Counted from the first letter of the stretch, positions 44,436 to 55,522 are shown. The stretch is DNA of 64,000 nt from Haematobacter missouriensis (GCF_000740775.1 NZ_JFGS01000015.1:31660-95659), one strand, 5' to 3'. The notes: generated by a model not told the origin, from the letters alone. Program-made: numbers and translations.

Positions 44436-45392
44436 GTGATTGCCTTGGAAACGATCATCCATGCGGACTGGAGCGTCGCTGTGCAAAAGCGGTGGCAGGC
44501 GCGGGCGACGCGTGAGAGTGGGGTCTGGACGCTTCACCCGCCAGTGAGGGGGTTGGAGGCCGCAGATCTGCTTCGCACCTCCCGTGCGGGCCGTCTGATT
44601 GCAGGGTTCGACTTTCCCATCGGCGTTCCGGCCTTTTACGGCCGGCAAACGGGGTTTCGCGATTTCCCGACGCTTCTGGACGCGCTCGGTAAGGACGACT
44701 GGGCCGCCTTCCTGTGCGTCGCTGCGGAGAGCAATGAGATTTCGGTGAAGCGTCCCTTCTATCCGCACCGGCCCGGCGGGCGCCGGCAGGAGGATCTCAT
44801 CCGTGCGCTGGGAGCCGAGCGGATGGACGACCTGCGCCGATGCTGTGACCGTGCGACCGACGAAAGGCCCGCGGCGCCGCTTTTCTGGACGCTGGGCGCC
44901 AATCAGGTTGGCAAGGCCGCGCTGGACGGCTGGATGCGGGTCATACTGCCAGCGCGCCGGGCTGGTGCGGCGCTCTGGCCCTATGATCGCGGCACGGAGA
45001 TGCTGGAACCCCCCTTCATCCTCGCGGAAACCTATCCGGCGGAGGCGATGCGCCGTCTGAAGGTCATGCCGGAGGGCCGTTTCAGCAAGCGGCGGCAGGC
45101 CGACCGGGCCACCGTTGCCGCCCGCGTCAGTGGCTGGGCGGAGCGTCTGGGCGCGAGACTCTCGCCCGAACTTCTCAACGCGCTCAATCAGGGTTTCGGC
45201 GCGGACAAGGCGGCGGAAGATCGCTTCGACGCCGTCGTGGGTCTGTGCGGTATGATCGACCTCGTGGAACGGAAGGGTAGGGCGGAGGTGCCCGCACTGG
45301 ATGACGTTCATCTGTGGGAGGGCTGGATCTTCGGGAGAAGCCTATCGCTCGCACCTGCTCACGCAGGCGTGGCGGGGGAGTGCGTGTATTGA
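44436..45392 (+). CDS. DUF429-like (RNase H-fold) protein
   Basis: A 318-residue protein with acidic residues spaced as in the DUF429 predicted nuclease family: IHADWSV near the N-terminus, IAGFDFPIGVP (about 55-66), LAETYPAEAMRRL (about 196-208) and DRFDAVVGLCGMI (about 266-278). The similarity is distant, so the family call is moderate. The start is GTG 44436. It lies between murD and ftsW on the same strand, separated from ftsW by 85 bases, and has no known role in wall synthesis. Confidence 0.55.
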   Translation: MIALETIIHADWSVAVQKRWQARATRESGVWTLHPPVRGLEAADLLRTSRAGRLIAGFDFPIGVPAFYGRQTGFRDFPTLLDALGKDDWAAFLCVAAESNEISVKRPFYPHRPGGRRQEDLIRALGAERMDDLRRCCDRATDERPAAPLFWTLGANQVGKAALDGWMRVILPARRAGAALWPYDRGTEMLEPPFILAETYPAEAMRRLKVMPEGRFSKRRQADRATVAARVSGWAERLGARLSPELLNALNQGFGADKAAEDRFDAVVGLCGMIDLVERKGRAEVPALDDVHLWEGWIFGRSLSLAPAHAGVAGECVY

Positions 45393-45477
45393 CGCTGGCG
45401 CGAAACCAAGGTTTCAGCTAGGTTACCGTATCAGACCCGGGGAAAACCGGGCATATAGGGCAGAGGGCAGTCTTCCC

Positions 45478-46641
45478 ATGACGGAAATGGTCTACGGCAC
45501 CGCGCCCGTTCGGGCCGGTGAGCCTATACTCCCGCGGTGGTGGCGGACCATCGACAAATGGGCCGTTTCGGCCATCCTGCTGCTGTTCGGCGTGGGATTG
45601 CTGCTGGGCCTTGCCGCCTCTCCGCCGCTGGCCGCGCGCAACGGGCTGGACCCGTTCTATTATGTCAATCGTCAGATGTTCTTCGGCGGCATCGCCATCG
45701 CCGCGATGTTCATCGTTTCGATGATGTCTCCCGAGATGGTGCGCCGCGCCGGGGTGATCGGCTTTCTCGGGGCCTTTCTGGCGCTTGCGCTGCTGCCGTT
45801 CTTCGGAACGGATTTCGGCAAGGGGGCCATCCGCTGGTTCTCCTTCGGCTTCGCCTCCGTGCAACCGTCGGAGTTCCTGAAGCCCGGCTTCGTCATCCTC
45901 TGCGCCTGGCTGATGGCGGCCGGGCAGGATCCGAACGGTCCGCCCGGCAAGACGATGTCACTCCTCATCGCGGGCACGGTCGTCGGGATGCTGGCCATGC
46001 AGCCGGACTTCGGGCAGGCCGCGCTGATCCTGTTCGCCTGGGGTGTCATGTATTTCGTGGCGGGCGCACCTATGACGCTCCTGCTCATCGTCGCAGGGAT
46101 CGTGGGGTTCGGCGGGACGGTGGCCTATGAAGGCTCCGAGCACTTCGCCCGCCGGATCGACGGCTTCCTGACCGCCGAGATCGATCCGCGCACCCAGATC
46201 GGCTATGCCACGAACGCCATTCAGCAGGGCGGCTTCTTCGGCGTGGGCGTGGGCGAGGGCGAGGTGAAGTGGTCGCTGCCCGATGCGCATACCGACTTCA
46301 TCATCGCCGTCGCGGCGGAGGAATACGGCCTGATCCTCGTGCTGTGCATCATCGGGTTGTTCTGTCTCATCACCGTGCGGTCGCTGTTCCGGCTGACGCG
46401 GGAGCGGGACACGTTCACCCGCCTCGCGGGGACGGGGCTTGCCTGCCTGTTCGGGGTGCAGGCGATGATCAACGTGGGCGTCGCGGTGCGAATGCTTCCG
46501 GCCAAGGGCATGACGCTGCCGTTCGTGAGCTATGGCGGCTCCTCGCTCATCGCGGGCGGGATCGTTGTCGGTGCGCTGCTCGCCTTCACCCGGACCCGGC
46601 CGCAGGGGCGGATCGGCGACATCCTGACGAAGGGGCGCTGA
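45478..46641 (+). CDS. ftsW: Lipid II polymerase/division protein FtsW
   Basis: A 387-residue SEDS glycosyltransferase with about ten membrane helices; it polymerises septal peptidoglycan with its partner PBP. Family motifs: GKGAIRWFSFGFASVQPSEFLKP, QPDFGQAALI, QIGYATNAIQQGGFFGVGVGEG, LPDAHTDFIIAVAAEEYGL and the C-terminal LPFVSYGGSSLI. The start at 45478 gives the normal cytoplasmic N-terminus; the upstream frame is inside the previous gene. murG follows after 3 bases. Confidence 0.96.
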   Translation: MTEMVYGTAPVRAGEPILPRWWRTIDKWAVSAILLLFGVGLLLGLAASPPLAARNGLDPFYYVNRQMFFGGIAIAAMFIVSMMSPEMVRRAGVIGFLGAFLALALLPFFGTDFGKGAIRWFSFGFASVQPSEFLKPGFVILCAWLMAAGQDPNGPPGKTMSLLIAGTVVGMLAMQPDFGQAALILFAWGVMYFVAGAPMTLLLIVAGIVGFGGTVAYEGSEHFARRIDGFLTAEIDPRTQIGYATNAIQQGGFFGVGVGEGEVKWSLPDAHTDFIIAVAAEEYGLILVLCIIGLFCLITVRSLFRLTRERDTFTRLAGTGLACLFGVQAMINVGVAVRMLPAKGMTLPFVSYGGSSLIAGGIVVGALLAFTRTRPQGRIGDILTKGR

Positions 46642-46644
46642 TCC

Positions 46645-47757
46645 ATGGTCGCCGGCGAGGCATCACCGCTCCTGCTCATCGCGGCAGGCGGCACCGGCGG
46701 GCACATGTTCCCCGCGCAGGCGCTGGCGGAGGCGATGGTGCAGAAAGGCTGGCGGGTCAAGCTTTCCACCGATGCGCGGGGTGCGCGCTATACCGCCGGT
46801 TTTCCGCAGGCCGTTCCGGTGGAGGAGGTCAGCTCCGCCACCTTCGCGCGCGGAGGGCCGCTGGCCAAGGCCGCGACTCCGTTCCGCATTCTGGGCGGCG
46901 TGCTGGCAAGCGCACGGGCGCTCCGCCGCGACCGGCCCGCCGTTGTGGTGGGCTTCGGGGGCTATCCGACGATTCCAGCGCTCGGGGCTGCATGGCTGCT
47001 TGGTCTGCCGCGCATGATCCATGAACAGAACGGCGTTCTGGGCAAGGTGAACACGGCCTTTGCTTCGCGGGTGGATGCCGTGGCCTGTGGCACGCGGCCC
47101 ACTGCTCTGCCTTCGGGGGTGGAGGGGGTGCATACCGGCAATCCCGTGCGCACGGCGGTGCGGGAGAAGGTCGGTGCTTCCTATATCCCTCCGTGCGAGG
47201 GGGTGATCCACCTGCTGGTCATCGGTGGCAGCCAGGGGGCGCGCGTTCTGTCGGATGTGGTGCCTGAGGCCATTGCCCGGCTGCCAGAGCGGCTGCGCAC
47301 CCGGCTTTCGGTCTCTCATCAGGCACGGGAGGAGGATTTGCCCCGCGTGGTGGAGGCCTACCGCAAGGCGGGCGTCGTGGCCGAGGTCCAGACCTTCTTC
47401 ACCGACGTGCCCCGGCGGATCGAGGAGGCGCAGCTTGTCATCTCCCGCTCCGGTGCGTCGTCTGTCGCCGATATCGCGGCGATCGGTCGGCCGTCGCTGC
47501 TGATCCCCTTTGCCGCTGCCGCTGCGGATCACCAGACCGCCAATGCCCGCGGGCTTGCCGAAGCGGGTGCCGCCATCGTCATTCCCGAATCCCGGCTTGA
47601 GCCTGCCGCGCTTTCGGAGCAGATAGCGTCGGTCCTGTCGGACCCTGCCCGTGCGGAAGCCATGGCCGATGCCGCGCGGGGCGAAGGCCGCCCCGATGCG
47701 ACGGAACGGCTCGTCACCCTGGTCGAAGCGATCGCCAACAAAGGAAAGAACCGATGA
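46645..47757 (+). CDS. murG: UDP-N-acetylglucosamine--undecaprenyl-MurNAc-pentapeptide GlcNAc transferase
   Basis: MurG makes lipid II from lipid I on the inner face of the membrane. The 370-residue GT-B enzyme has [15 protein letters not shown] (residues 15-29), [34 protein letters not shown] and the UDP-GlcNAc site [22 protein letters not shown]. Its stop overlaps the murC start by 4 bases. Confidence 0.97.
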   Translation: MVAGEASPLLLIAAGGTGGHMFPAQALAEAMVQKGWRVKLSTDARGARYTAGFPQAVPVEEVSSATFARGGPLAKAATPFRILGGVLASARALRRDRPAVVVGFGGYPTIPALGAAWLLGLPRMIHEQNGVLGKVNTAFASRVDAVACGTRPTALPSGVEGVHTGNPVRTAVREKVGASYIPPCEGVIHLLVIGGSQGARVLSDVVPEAIARLPERLRTRLSVSHQAREEDLPRVVEAYRKAGVVAEVQTFFTDVPRRIEEAQLVISRSGASSVADIAAIGRPSLLIPFAAAAADHQTANARGLAEAGAAIVIPESRLEPAALSEQIASVLSDPARAEAMADAARGEGRPDATERLVTLVEAIANKGKNR

Positions 47758-49196
47758 ACGCTGCCACCAAGCTGCCGCTCGAACTCGGCCCCATCCACTT
47801 CGTCGGTATCGGCGGGATAGGCATGTCGGGCATTGCCGAGGTGCTGATGACGCTCGGCTACACCGTGCAGGGGTCGGACGCCAAGGCATCCAAGATCACC
47901 GATCGGCTGGTGGGGTTGGGAGCGACCTTCTTCGAGGGGCAGCGCGCGGAGAATATCGGTGAGGCCGCGGTGGTTGTCATCTCCTCCGCCATCAAGCGCG
48001 GCAACCCCGAGCTGGAGGAGGCGCGGCGGCGCAACCTGCCGGTCGTGCGGCGGGCGGAAATGCTGGCGGAGCTGATGCGGCTGCGCTCGAACGTCGCCGT
48101 AGCGGGAACCCACGGCAAGACCACCACCACCACGATGGTCGCGACGCTGCTCGACAAGGGTGGCTTCGATCCGACCGTCATCAACGGCGGCATCATCCAC
48201 GCCTACGGCTCCAACGCGAGGGCGGGCGCGGGCGAGTGGATGGTGGTGGAGGCGGACGAATCGGATGGCTCCTTCAACCGGCTTCCGGCGACCATCGCTA
48301 TCGTCACCAACATCGACCCGGAGCACATGGAGCACTGGGGCACCTTCGACGCGCTGCGGAAGGGGTTTTACGATTTCGTCACCAACATTCCGTTCTACGG
48401 CATCGCGGTGTGCTGCACCGACCATGCGGAGGTTCAGGCGCTGGTGGGCCGTGTGACCGATCGCAAGGTCGTAACCTTCGGCTTCAACGCGCAGGCCGAC
48501 GTGCGGGCGGTGAACCTGCGGTATGAAAACGGGACCGCCGCATTCGACATCCTCCTCCAGAATGAGGAAGGCGGGCTGATCGAGGGCTGCACCCTGCCCA
48601 TGCCGGGCGAGCACAACGTGTCCAACGCGCTGGCGGCTGTCGCCGTGGCGCGCCACCTGGGCATGAAGAAGGACGAGATTCGCACGGCGCTGGCGGCGTT
48701 TGGCGGTGTGAACCGGCGCTTCACCAAGGTCGCCGAGGTGAACGGCGTCACCATCATCGACGATTACGGCCACCATCCGGTGGAGATCGCCGCCGTGCTG
48801 AAGGCCGCGCGTCAGGCAACGAAAGGCCGCGTGATCGCCGTGCATCAGCCGCACCGCTATTCCCGGCTGCACAACCTCTTCGAAGAATTCTGTACCTGCT
48901 TCAACGACGCTGACGTGGTCGGCATCACCGATGTCTATTCCGCGGGCGAGGAGCCTGTGGAAGGTGCCGACCGCGATCACCTCGTGGCAGGGCTGATCGC
49001 GCATGGCCACCGTCATGCCCGCGCCATTCTGGACGAGGATGATCTGGCCCGGCTGGTGCGGGAGCAGGGGCGTCCCGGCGACATGGTGGTGTTGCTGGGC
49101 GCGGGTTCCATCTCCGGCTGGGCGCATGGCCTGCCTGCGCGTCTGGAAGGCCGGCAGGGCGGAGCGCGCGTCATGCCTCTTCGCGCACGGGCCTGA
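47754..49196 (+). CDS. murC: UDP-N-acetylmuramate--L-alanine ligase
   Basis: MurC adds L-alanine to UDP-MurNAc. The 480-residue ligase has the N-terminal [17 protein letters not shown], the ATP loop GTHGKTTTT (residues 118-126), [24 protein letters not shown] and the C-terminal [16 protein letters not shown] and HQPHRYSRL. The start overlaps the murG stop (ATGA), implying coupled translation. Confidence 0.98.
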   Translation: MNAATKLPLELGPIHFVGIGGIGMSGIAEVLMTLGYTVQGSDAKASKITDRLVGLGATFFEGQRAENIGEAAVVVISSAIKRGNPELEEARRRNLPVVRRAEMLAELMRLRSNVAVAGTHGKTTTTTMVATLLDKGGFDPTVINGGIIHAYGSNARAGAGEWMVVEADESDGSFNRLPATIAIVTNIDPEHMEHWGTFDALRKGFYDFVTNIPFYGIAVCCTDHAEVQALVGRVTDRKVVTFGFNAQADVRAVNLRYENGTAAFDILLQNEEGGLIEGCTLPMPGEHNVSNALAAVAVARHLGMKKDEIRTALAAFGGVNRRFTKVAEVNGVTIIDDYGHHPVEIAAVLKAARQATKGRVIAVHQPHRYSRLHNLFEEFCTCFNDADVVGITDVYSAGEEPVEGADRDHLVAGLIAHGHRHARAILDEDDLARLVREQGRPGDMVVLLGAGSISGWAHGLPARLEGRQGGARVMPLRARA

Positions 49197-49221
49197 GGGG
49201 GATGGCCGCAGCCATGGCGAC

Positions 49222-49455
49222 ATGACCTTCTCCTTCCTGCTGTCTGCCCTGTGGCTCCTGCTGGCGGCCGTGCTGGCGCGGCGTGGCTGGCGAGGGCGGC
49301 GGCGGGTCGTGCTGGCGCTGCTGGCGACGGGCATTCCGGTGCTAGGCCTCCTCACCCATTCCTGCGGGCCGGTGCTGGGGCTTGTCGCGCTCGGGATCGG
49401 CATGGCGGTCATGGCGATGACCCAGCGGCCACCGCGTCGCCGCCTTGACGGATGA
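49222..49455 (+). CDS. DUF2484 family small membrane protein
   Basis: A 77-residue protein with two to three hydrophobic segments (FLLSALWLLLAAVLA; VVLALLATGIPVLGLL; VLGLVALGIGMAVMAM). Small DUF2484 proteins lie between murC and murB in many Rhodobacterales, and this one has the same place and size. Function unknown; a role in envelope growth is a guess from position. The ATG at 49222 begins MTFSFLLSALW. Confidence 0.75.
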   Translation: MTFSFLLSALWLLLAAVLARRGWRGRRRVVLALLATGIPVLGLLTHSCGPVLGLVALGIGMAVMAMTQRPPRRRLDG

Positions 49456-49491
49456 GTTGAGCGGCGGGGCTTGTCGCGCTATGGGATCGCC

Positions 49492-50427
49492 ATGACCGAC
49501 ACGCTTCCCCTCCCCGCCGTGCGCGGCACGCTCACCCCCTTTCGTCCCTTGGCGGATCTGACATGGCTCCGCGTCGGCGGTCCGGCGGACTGGTTGTTCC
49601 AGCCGGCGGATGTAGAGGATCTTTCCGGCTTCCTCGCCGCGCTGCCTCCGACGATTGCGGTCTTTCCCATCGGCGTCGGCTCCAATCTCATCGTACGGGA
49701 CGGCGGCATCTCGGGGGTGGTGATCCGCCTGGGACGGGGGTTCAATGGAATCGAGACGGGGGATGGCACCGTCACAGCGGGAGCGGCGGCTCTTGATGCC
49801 CATGTCGCCCGGAGGGCCGCCGCGGCGGGGCTGGATCTGACGTTCCTGCGCACCATTCCCGGCTCCATCGGCGGTGCTGTGCGCATGAACGCGGGCTGCT
49901 ATGGCACCTATGTCGCCGACCGTTTCCTGAGCGCGCAGGCGATCCTGCGCAACGGCGATCGGGTGATTCTGGGGCGGGAGGCACTTGCCTTCGGCTATCG
50001 GGAGACCTTTCTGCCAGAGGGCGCGGTGATCGTCTCCGCCACCTTTCGCGCGCCTTCCGGCGATCCTTCGACGTTGGAGGCGCTGATGGCGGAGCAGGTC
50101 GCCCGCCGAGATGCCTCCCAGCCGGTGAAGGAGCGGACGGCCGGTTCCACATTCCGCAATCCGTCGGGCGCGAGCTCCACGGGTCGTGCCGACGACAGCC
50201 ATGAGATGAAGGCGTGGAAGCTCATCGACGACGCCGGCATGCGCGGCGCGCGGCGGGGCGGGGCGGAGATGAGCCCGAAACACGCCAATTTCCTCGTCAA
50301 CACTGGAGGGGCGAATGCCGCCGATCTGGAGGGGCTGGGCGAGGAGGTCCGAAATAGGGTGTTCCAATCGAGCGGTTTGTGGCTAGAATGGGAAATCATG
50401 CGCGTCGGAAAACCGGCGGGCGGTTGA
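49492..50427 (+). CDS. murB: UDP-N-acetylenolpyruvoylglucosamine reductase
   Basis: MurB reduces UDP-GlcNAc-enolpyruvate to UDP-MurNAc with FAD and NADPH. The 311-residue protein has the FAD-domain motifs [28 protein letters not shown] and [19 protein letters not shown], then the catalytic serine region AGSTFRNP and C-terminal [15 protein letters not shown] 49492 (MTDTLPLP) was chosen; GTG/ATG codons slightly upstream are possible. Confidence 0.97.
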   Translation: MTDTLPLPAVRGTLTPFRPLADLTWLRVGGPADWLFQPADVEDLSGFLAALPPTIAVFPIGVGSNLIVRDGGISGVVIRLGRGFNGIETGDGTVTAGAAALDAHVARRAAAAGLDLTFLRTIPGSIGGAVRMNAGCYGTYVADRFLSAQAILRNGDRVILGREALAFGYRETFLPEGAVIVSATFRAPSGDPSTLEALMAEQVARRDASQPVKERTAGSTFRNPSGASSTGRADDSHEMKAWKLIDDAGMRGARRGGAEMSPKHANFLVNTGGANAADLEGLGEEVRNRVFQSSGLWLEWEIMRVGKPAGG

Positions 50428-50455
50428 CGGCCCCTTGGGCCGGCCAATAACCAAA

Positions 50456-50471
50456 AGGGGGATAACCCCCT
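50456..50471 (+). terminator. Short hairpin between murB and ddl
   Basis: AGGGGG (50456-50461) pairs with CCCCCT (50466-50471) around ATAA. It is followed by GATAACAGGG, not a T run. It may be a partial terminator or processing stem in the 80-base murB-ddl gap; function inferred. Confidence 0.4.
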
Positions 50472-50507
50472 GATAACAGGGCGAAAGCCCGGACGAGGCG
50501 GTGGGGC

Positions 50508-51419
50508 ATGTCGAGCAGGGCAGCCCCCGAGGTGGCGGTACTGATGGGTGGGCCTTCCGCGGAGCGGGAGGTGTCGCTTGTCTCCGGGCGTGAATGCGCC
50601 GGCGCACTGAGGGTGGCGGGTTACGATGTGGTCGAGGTGGACGCGGGGCCGGATCTGGCCGCGCGTCTTGAGGTCATTCGTCCTGCTGTCGTGTTCAACG
50701 CCCTGCATGGCCGCTGGGGGGAAGACGGCTGTGTTCAGGGCCTGCTCGAATGGCTGCGAATTCCCTATACCCATTCCGGCGTGCTGGCGTCTGCACTGGC
50801 GATGGACAAGATCCGGGCCAAGGCCGCTTTCGCCGTCGCTGGCCTGCCTGTGGTGGAAAGCTGCCTCGCCACGGCGGAGGAAGTGCGCGAGCGTCACATG
50901 ATGGCCGCACCCTATGTGGTCAAACCCCACAACGAAGGATCGTCCGTCGGTATCCATATCGTTGCAGCCGCCAACAACGGGCCGCCTGCCCTGGCCGGTG
51001 TCTCCGGCACGATGATGCTGGAAGCCTATGTGCCCGGGCGCGATCTGACGGTCGCGGTGATGGGCGACGAGCCGTTGGCCGTGACCGATATCATCACCGA
51101 GGGATGGTATGATTACGACGCGAAGTACCGCCCCGGCGGATCGCGTCACGTCGTGCCTGCCGATATTCCTGCCGAAGTGGCGGATGCCTGTCTCGACTAT
51201 GCGCTCCGTGCCCATCGAGTGCTGGGATGCCGTGGGATCAGCCGTTCCGATTTCCGCTGGGACGACTCCAGCGGGGTCGAGGGGCTGGTTATTCTGGAGA
51301 CGAACACCCAGCCCGGCATGACGCCCACCTCGCTTGCGCCCGAACAGGCGGCGGCACGGGGCATCTCCTTCCCGGAGCTGTGCCGGTGGATCGTGGAGGA
51401 TGCCTCGTGCGATCGGTGA
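50508..51419 (+). CDS. ddl: D-alanine--D-alanine ligase
   Basis: Ddl makes the D-Ala-D-Ala dipeptide added by MurF. The 303-residue ATP-grasp enzyme has [56 protein letters not shown] and the metal-site [15 protein letters not shown]. The last motif has Thr-Gln-Pro where NTxPG is common in the family. Its end overlaps the ftsQ start. Confidence 0.97.
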   Translation: MSSRAAPEVAVLMGGPSAEREVSLVSGRECAGALRVAGYDVVEVDAGPDLAARLEVIRPAVVFNALHGRWGEDGCVQGLLEWLRIPYTHSGVLASALAMDKIRAKAAFAVAGLPVVESCLATAEEVRERHMMAAPYVVKPHNEGSSVGIHIVAAANNGPPALAGVSGTMMLEAYVPGRDLTVAVMGDEPLAVTDIITEGWYDYDAKYRPGGSRHVVPADIPAEVADACLDYALRAHRVLGCRGISRSDFRWDDSSGVEGLVILETNTQPGMTPTSLAPEQAAARGISFPELCRWIVEDASCDR

Positions 51420-52294
51420 TGCGCCGCGACCCGGCCCCATCCCGTATCGCCTACCGCCTTCAGCGGATCTGGCTGACCCCGCTTTACCGCCGCCTGATAC
51501 GCACGGGCGTGCCCGTGCTTCTCGTCGCCGCGGTGGCTGGTATCTGGTTCTCCAGTGCGGATCGCCGCGCTCAAGTGGCGGGGGTTGTTCAGGACATTCG
51601 CGCCCGAATCGAGAGCCGCCCGGAATTGCAGCTCGTCCGCCTCACGGTGAGCGGCGCTTCGCCGGAGACTGCGGAGGCGATCCGTTCCGGGCTGGCTATC
51701 CAGTTTCCCGTGTCGTCGCTGGCGCTGGATCTGACCGGGCTTCGCGCCAAGGCCGAAGAGCTGGATGCCGTGCGCCGTGCCGATGTCCGGGTGCGCCCGG
51801 AGGGAACCCTGGAAGTCGCGGTAACGGAACGCTTGCCGATCGTCGTCTGGCGGAACGCCGATGACCTCGTGCTGCTGGATGAGGCAGGCCATCGCGTGGC
51901 AGGCCTGGAGAACCGCATCGACCGGCCGGACCTGCCGCTGATTGCCGGTCCGGGTGTTCAGGATGTAGTGCCGGAAGCGCTGAGGCTGCTTGCCGCGGCT
52001 GAGCCGCTGCGCACGCGCATCCGCGGACTCGTCCGGATCGGGGAGCGGCGCTGGAACCTCGTGCTCGACCGCGGGCAGGAAATCATGCTGCCCGAGCAGG
52101 ATGCCGTTGCCGCGCTGGAACGGGTCATCGCGCTTGATCAGGCGGAGGACCTGCTGGACCGCGATGTGACGGTTGTGGACATGCGCATTGGGCGCCGCCC
52201 CACCCTCCGCCTTTCCGAAGAAGCAATCGCAGCGCTGCAGGGGGCAAGCCTTACTGCACGCAATACACGCCAGACCAAGGGAGCCCTGCATTGA
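51407..52294 (+). CDS. ftsQ: Cell division protein FtsQ
   Basis: A 295-residue bitopic membrane protein of the divisome. A basic cytoplasmic tail ([17 protein letters not shown]) and one membrane helix (about 36-50, [15 protein letters not shown]) lead to a POTRA domain (about 75-145, [19 protein letters not shown]) and a beta domain with [23 protein letters not shown]. The start chosen is GTG 51407 with GGAGG upstream; ATG 51419 is the alternative. It ends by overlapping the TTG start of ftsA. Confidence 0.93.
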   Translation: MRSVMRRDPAPSRIAYRLQRIWLTPLYRRLIRTGVPVLLVAAVAGIWFSSADRRAQVAGVVQDIRARIESRPELQLVRLTVSGASPETAEAIRSGLAIQFPVSSLALDLTGLRAKAEELDAVRRADVRVRPEGTLEVAVTERLPIVVWRNADDLVLLDEAGHRVAGLENRIDRPDLPLIAGPGVQDVVPEALRLLAAAEPLRTRIRGLVRIGERRWNLVLDRGQEIMLPEQDAVAALERVIALDQAEDLLDRDVTVVDMRIGRRPTLRLSEEAIAALQGASLTARNTRQTKGALH

Positions 52295-53625
52295 CCGACC
52301 TCTATCAATCGCAACGTGCGATGCGGAACATGCGCAGGGCGGCCATGCAGCGGGGGGTCGTGGCGATTCTCGACATCGGCACCTCCAAGATCGCCTGCGT
52401 GGTGCTGCGGTTCGACGGGCCGGACAGCTTCCGTGAGCAGGATGGCGTGGGGTCGATGGCTGGCCAGTCCTCCTTCCGCATCATCGGTGCCGCCACCACC
52501 CGCTCTCGCGGGGTGCGCTACGGTGAGGTGGCCGCGATGCAGGAGACGGAGCGCGCGATCCGCACCGCTGTCACCGCCGCCCAGAAGATGGCCAATGTGC
52601 GTGTGGACCATGTGATTGCCTGCTTTGCAGGAGGGGAGCCTCGCTCCTACGGGTTGGCGGGCGAGGTGGAGGTTTCCGACAGCCTGGTCACGGAGGAAGA
52701 CGTGGCCCAGGTGCTGTCCGCCTGCGAGGTGCCACCCATCGGCCATGGTCGCGAGGTGCTGCACGCCCAGCCGGTGAACTTTGCGCTCGATCACCGTTCC
52801 GGCCTTGCCGATCCGCGCGGGCAGATGGGGCGGCGGCTGGCCTGCGACATGCACCTTCTGACAGTGGAGGGCGCGGCCGTGCAGAACCTGCTCCACTGTA
52901 TCAAACGCTGCGATCTGGAACTCGCGGGGATCGCCTCTTCCGCCTATGTCTCCGGTATGTCGGCGCTGGTGGAAGATGAGCAGGAGTTGGGTGCAGCCTG
53001 TATCGACATGGGCGGCGGCGCCACGGGGCTGTCGATCTTCCTTAAGCGCCACATGATCTACGCCGACAGCGTGAGGATGGGGGGGGAGAACGTCACCTCC
53101 GACATCGCACAGGGTCTGCGCATCCCGCATGCCACGGCGGAGCGAATCAAGACCTTCCACGGCGGCGTCGTGGCAACGGGGGTCGATGACCGCGAGATGA
53201 TCGAGATCGGTGGCGATTCCGGCGACTGGGAGAAGGATCGCCGGACCGTCAGCCGCTCCGAAGTGATCGGCATCATCCGCCCGCGGATGGAAGAGATACT
53301 GGAAGAAGTGCGCGCGCGTCTCGATGCCGCGGGTTTCGAGCATCTTCCCTCCCGGCAGATCGTGCTTACCGGCGGATGCAGCCAGATGCCGGGGATCGAC
53401 GGGCTGGCCGCGCGGATCCTTGGCCAGCAGGTGCGTCTTGGCCGTCCGCTCCGTGTGCAGGGCCTGCCGCAGGCGGCAACGGGCGCGGCCTTCGCTTCGT
53501 CCGTGGGATTGTGCCTTTTTGCGACTCACCCGCAGGACGAATGGTGGGATTTCGATATTCCGATGGGTCGCTACCCGGCGCGTTCCCTCCGCCGCGCGGT
53601 CAAATGGTTCCGCGAGAACTGGTAA
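52291..53625 (+). CDS. ftsA: Cell division protein FtsA
   Basis: A 444-residue actin-like protein that tethers FtsZ to the membrane. Motifs: AILDIGTSKIACVVL (phosphate 1), VDHVIACFAGGEPRSYG, CIDMGGGATGLSIF (phosphate 2) and IVLTGGCSQMPGIDGLA (adenosine). The C-terminal amphipathic helix reads RRAVKWFRENW. The start is TTG 52291 with GGGAG upstream and overlaps the ftsQ stop (TTGA), so initiation probably depends on coupling. Confidence 0.95.
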   Translation: MTDLYQSQRAMRNMRRAAMQRGVVAILDIGTSKIACVVLRFDGPDSFREQDGVGSMAGQSSFRIIGAATTRSRGVRYGEVAAMQETERAIRTAVTAAQKMANVRVDHVIACFAGGEPRSYGLAGEVEVSDSLVTEEDVAQVLSACEVPPIGHGREVLHAQPVNFALDHRSGLADPRGQMGRRLACDMHLLTVEGAAVQNLLHCIKRCDLELAGIASSAYVSGMSALVEDEQELGAACIDMGGGATGLSIFLKRHMIYADSVRMGGENVTSDIAQGLRIPHATAERIKTFHGGVVATGVDDREMIEIGGDSGDWEKDRRTVSRSEVIGIIRPRMEEILEEVRARLDAAGFEHLPSRQIVLTGGCSQMPGIDGLAARILGQQVRLGRPLRVQGLPQAATGAAFASSVGLCLFATHPQDEWWDFDIPMGRYPARSLRRAVKWFRENW

Positions 53626-53657
53626 CCGCTACATCATGCGTCGTAGGCGAAATCCCG

Positions 53658-53679
53658 CTTGCCGCCCCCGCGCGGCAGG
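53658..53679 (+). terminator. Hairpin in the ftsA-ftsZ gap
   Basis: CTTGCCGC and GCGGCAGG form an 8-bp stem (one G-T pair) with a 6-base loop, followed by CCAGATTTTG, 33 bases after ftsA. It could attenuate read-through so that ftsZ is driven mainly from its own promoter in the 174-base gap. Confidence 0.4.
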
Positions 53680-53799
53680 CCAGATTTTGTAGGAAAACCG
53701 CGTTTTTTTCGTGACCTTCGCTGCCACACACTGTAGCCTTTAGGTAACGTGCGGGAAAAAATCGGCCATGAGCCGGCACAGGCAGGCGGGACCAGAACC

Positions 53800-55491
53800 A
53801 TGACATTGAACCTGACGGTCAACGACCAAGAAGAGCTGAAGCCGCGTATCACGGTGTTCGGCGTCGGCGGGGCAGGCGGTAACGCCGTCAACAACATGAT
53901 CGAGAAGCAGCTTGAGGGTGTGGAGTTCGTCGTCGCGAACACCGACGCCCAGGCGCTTCAGCAGTCGAAATCCACCGCACGCATCCAGATGGGCGTGAAG
54001 GTGACGGAAGGTCTGGGCGCCGGTGCGCGTCCGCCCGTCGGCGCCGCCGCGGCAGAGGAGACGATCGAGGAGATCGTTGACCATCTTGCCGGCGCACACA
54101 TGTGCTTCATCACCGCAGGCATGGGTGGTGGCACCGGAACGGGCGCCGCCCCGATCATCGCGCAGGCCGCGCGTGAGCTGGGTGTTCTGACGGTCGGTGT
54201 CGTGACCAAGCCCTTCCAGTTCGAGGGCAATAAGCGCATGCGTCAGGCCGAGGAGGGGATCGAGAACCTCCAGAAGGTCGTCGACACGCTGATCATCATT
54301 CCGAACCAGAACCTGTTCCGCCTGGCCAATGAGCGCACGACCTTCACCGAAGCGTTCCAGATGGCCGACGACGTGCTCTATCAGGGTGTGAAGGGCGTGA
54401 CTGACCTCATGGTCCGCCCGGGGCTCATCAATCTCGATTTCGCCGACGTTCGCGCGGTGATGGACGAAATGGGCAAAGCCATGATGGGCACCGGTGAGGC
54501 GGAGGGCGAGGATCGCGCCATCCACGCCGCCGAGAAAGCCATCGCCAACCCGCTGCTGGACGAGATCAGCCTGAACGGTGCGAAGGGTGTGCTCATCAAC
54601 ATCACCGGCGGTTACGATCTGACGCTGTTCGAACTGGACGAAGCGGCGAACATCATCCGCGACAAGGTCGATCAGAACGCAAACATCATTGTCGGATCCA
54701 CGCTGGATACGACGATGGAGGGCCGGATCCGTGTCTCGGTCGTGGCAACCGGTATCGACGCCGCCCCGGCGGCCGCGGAACTGCCCGTGCCGCGTCGCAG
54801 CCTTGCCGCGCCGCTCGCGCCTCAGCAGGCACAAGCTGAGCCTGTCCAACACACACCGCAATTCGTCCCGCAGCAGCCAGCCGCGCGGGAGCGCCCCCAG
54901 CCGCAGCAGCTGCATGCGTCTCAACAACCGGTTCCGCAGCCTGCTGCCCGGGCGCCGCGTCCGGCTCCGCAGCCGTCGCGCCAGCCGCAGGAGCCGAGTT
55001 TCGACGCATATGCTGCCCGGCAAGAACCGCAGCAGCGTTATGAGGAGGCGGACGACCTGCCGCCGCCCGCTTATCAACCGCAGCCTGCCTACCAGCCGCA
55101 GGCCGCGCGGAACTATCCGGTCAATGATGACCCGGCGGCCTTCGTCGCGCCCCGCGGCGCACGTCCTGCGGGCACCCCCTCGGAGGAGACGCTTGCGCGT
55201 CTTCATGCGGCAGTAAGCAAGTCACCCGCTCCGCAGGCCGCCGCCCGTCCGGTGGCGCAGCGCCCGCAGCAGGCTCAACCTGCCCCGGCTGCAGAACGCC
55301 CGCGGATGGGGATAAGCTCCTTCATCAACCGGATGACCGGACATGGTGAGGCAGCCGCTCCGGCCGAGCGCCCCGCGCCGCAACAACCCCGCCAGCAGCC
55401 GCAGGTTTCGGGTTATGAGGAAGAGCCGAACATGTCGCCCGAGCAGGAGCGGATCGAGATTCCGGCCTTCCTGCGGCGTCAGGCGAACTGA
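53800..55491 (+). CDS. ftsZ: Cell division GTPase FtsZ
   Basis: The tubulin-like scaffold of the division ring. The 563-residue protein has the GTP-binding [11 protein letters not shown] and the signature [10 protein letters not shown] (residues 109-118), the T7 loop region [11 protein letters not shown], and a globular domain ending near residue 320. A Gln/Pro/Ala-rich linker of about 230 residues follows, longer than in E. coli but usual for alphaproteobacteria. The conserved C-terminal peptide is [14 protein letters not shown] 53800 is preferred to the in-frame GTG at 53749 because [17 protein letters not shown] is the family opening. Confidence 0.98.
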   Translation: MTLNLTVNDQEELKPRITVFGVGGAGGNAVNNMIEKQLEGVEFVVANTDAQALQQSKSTARIQMGVKVTEGLGAGARPPVGAAAAEETIEEIVDHLAGAHMCFITAGMGGGTGTGAAPIIAQAARELGVLTVGVVTKPFQFEGNKRMRQAEEGIENLQKVVDTLIIIPNQNLFRLANERTTFTEAFQMADDVLYQGVKGVTDLMVRPGLINLDFADVRAVMDEMGKAMMGTGEAEGEDRAIHAAEKAIANPLLDEISLNGAKGVLINITGGYDLTLFELDEAANIIRDKVDQNANIIVGSTLDTTMEGRIRVSVVATGIDAAPAAAELPVPRRSLAAPLAPQQAQAEPVQHTPQFVPQQPAARERPQPQQLHASQQPVPQPAARAPRPAPQPSRQPQEPSFDAYAARQEPQQRYEEADDLPPPAYQPQPAYQPQAARNYPVNDDPAAFVAPRGARPAGTPSEETLARLHAAVSKSPAPQAAARPVAQRPQQAQPAPAAERPRMGISSFINRMTGHGEAAAPAERPAPQQPRQQPQVSGYEEEPNMSPEQERIEIPAFLRRQAN

Positions 55492-55522
55492 ATAAACCAA
55501 GAAACTTCGTGAACAAAACTTG

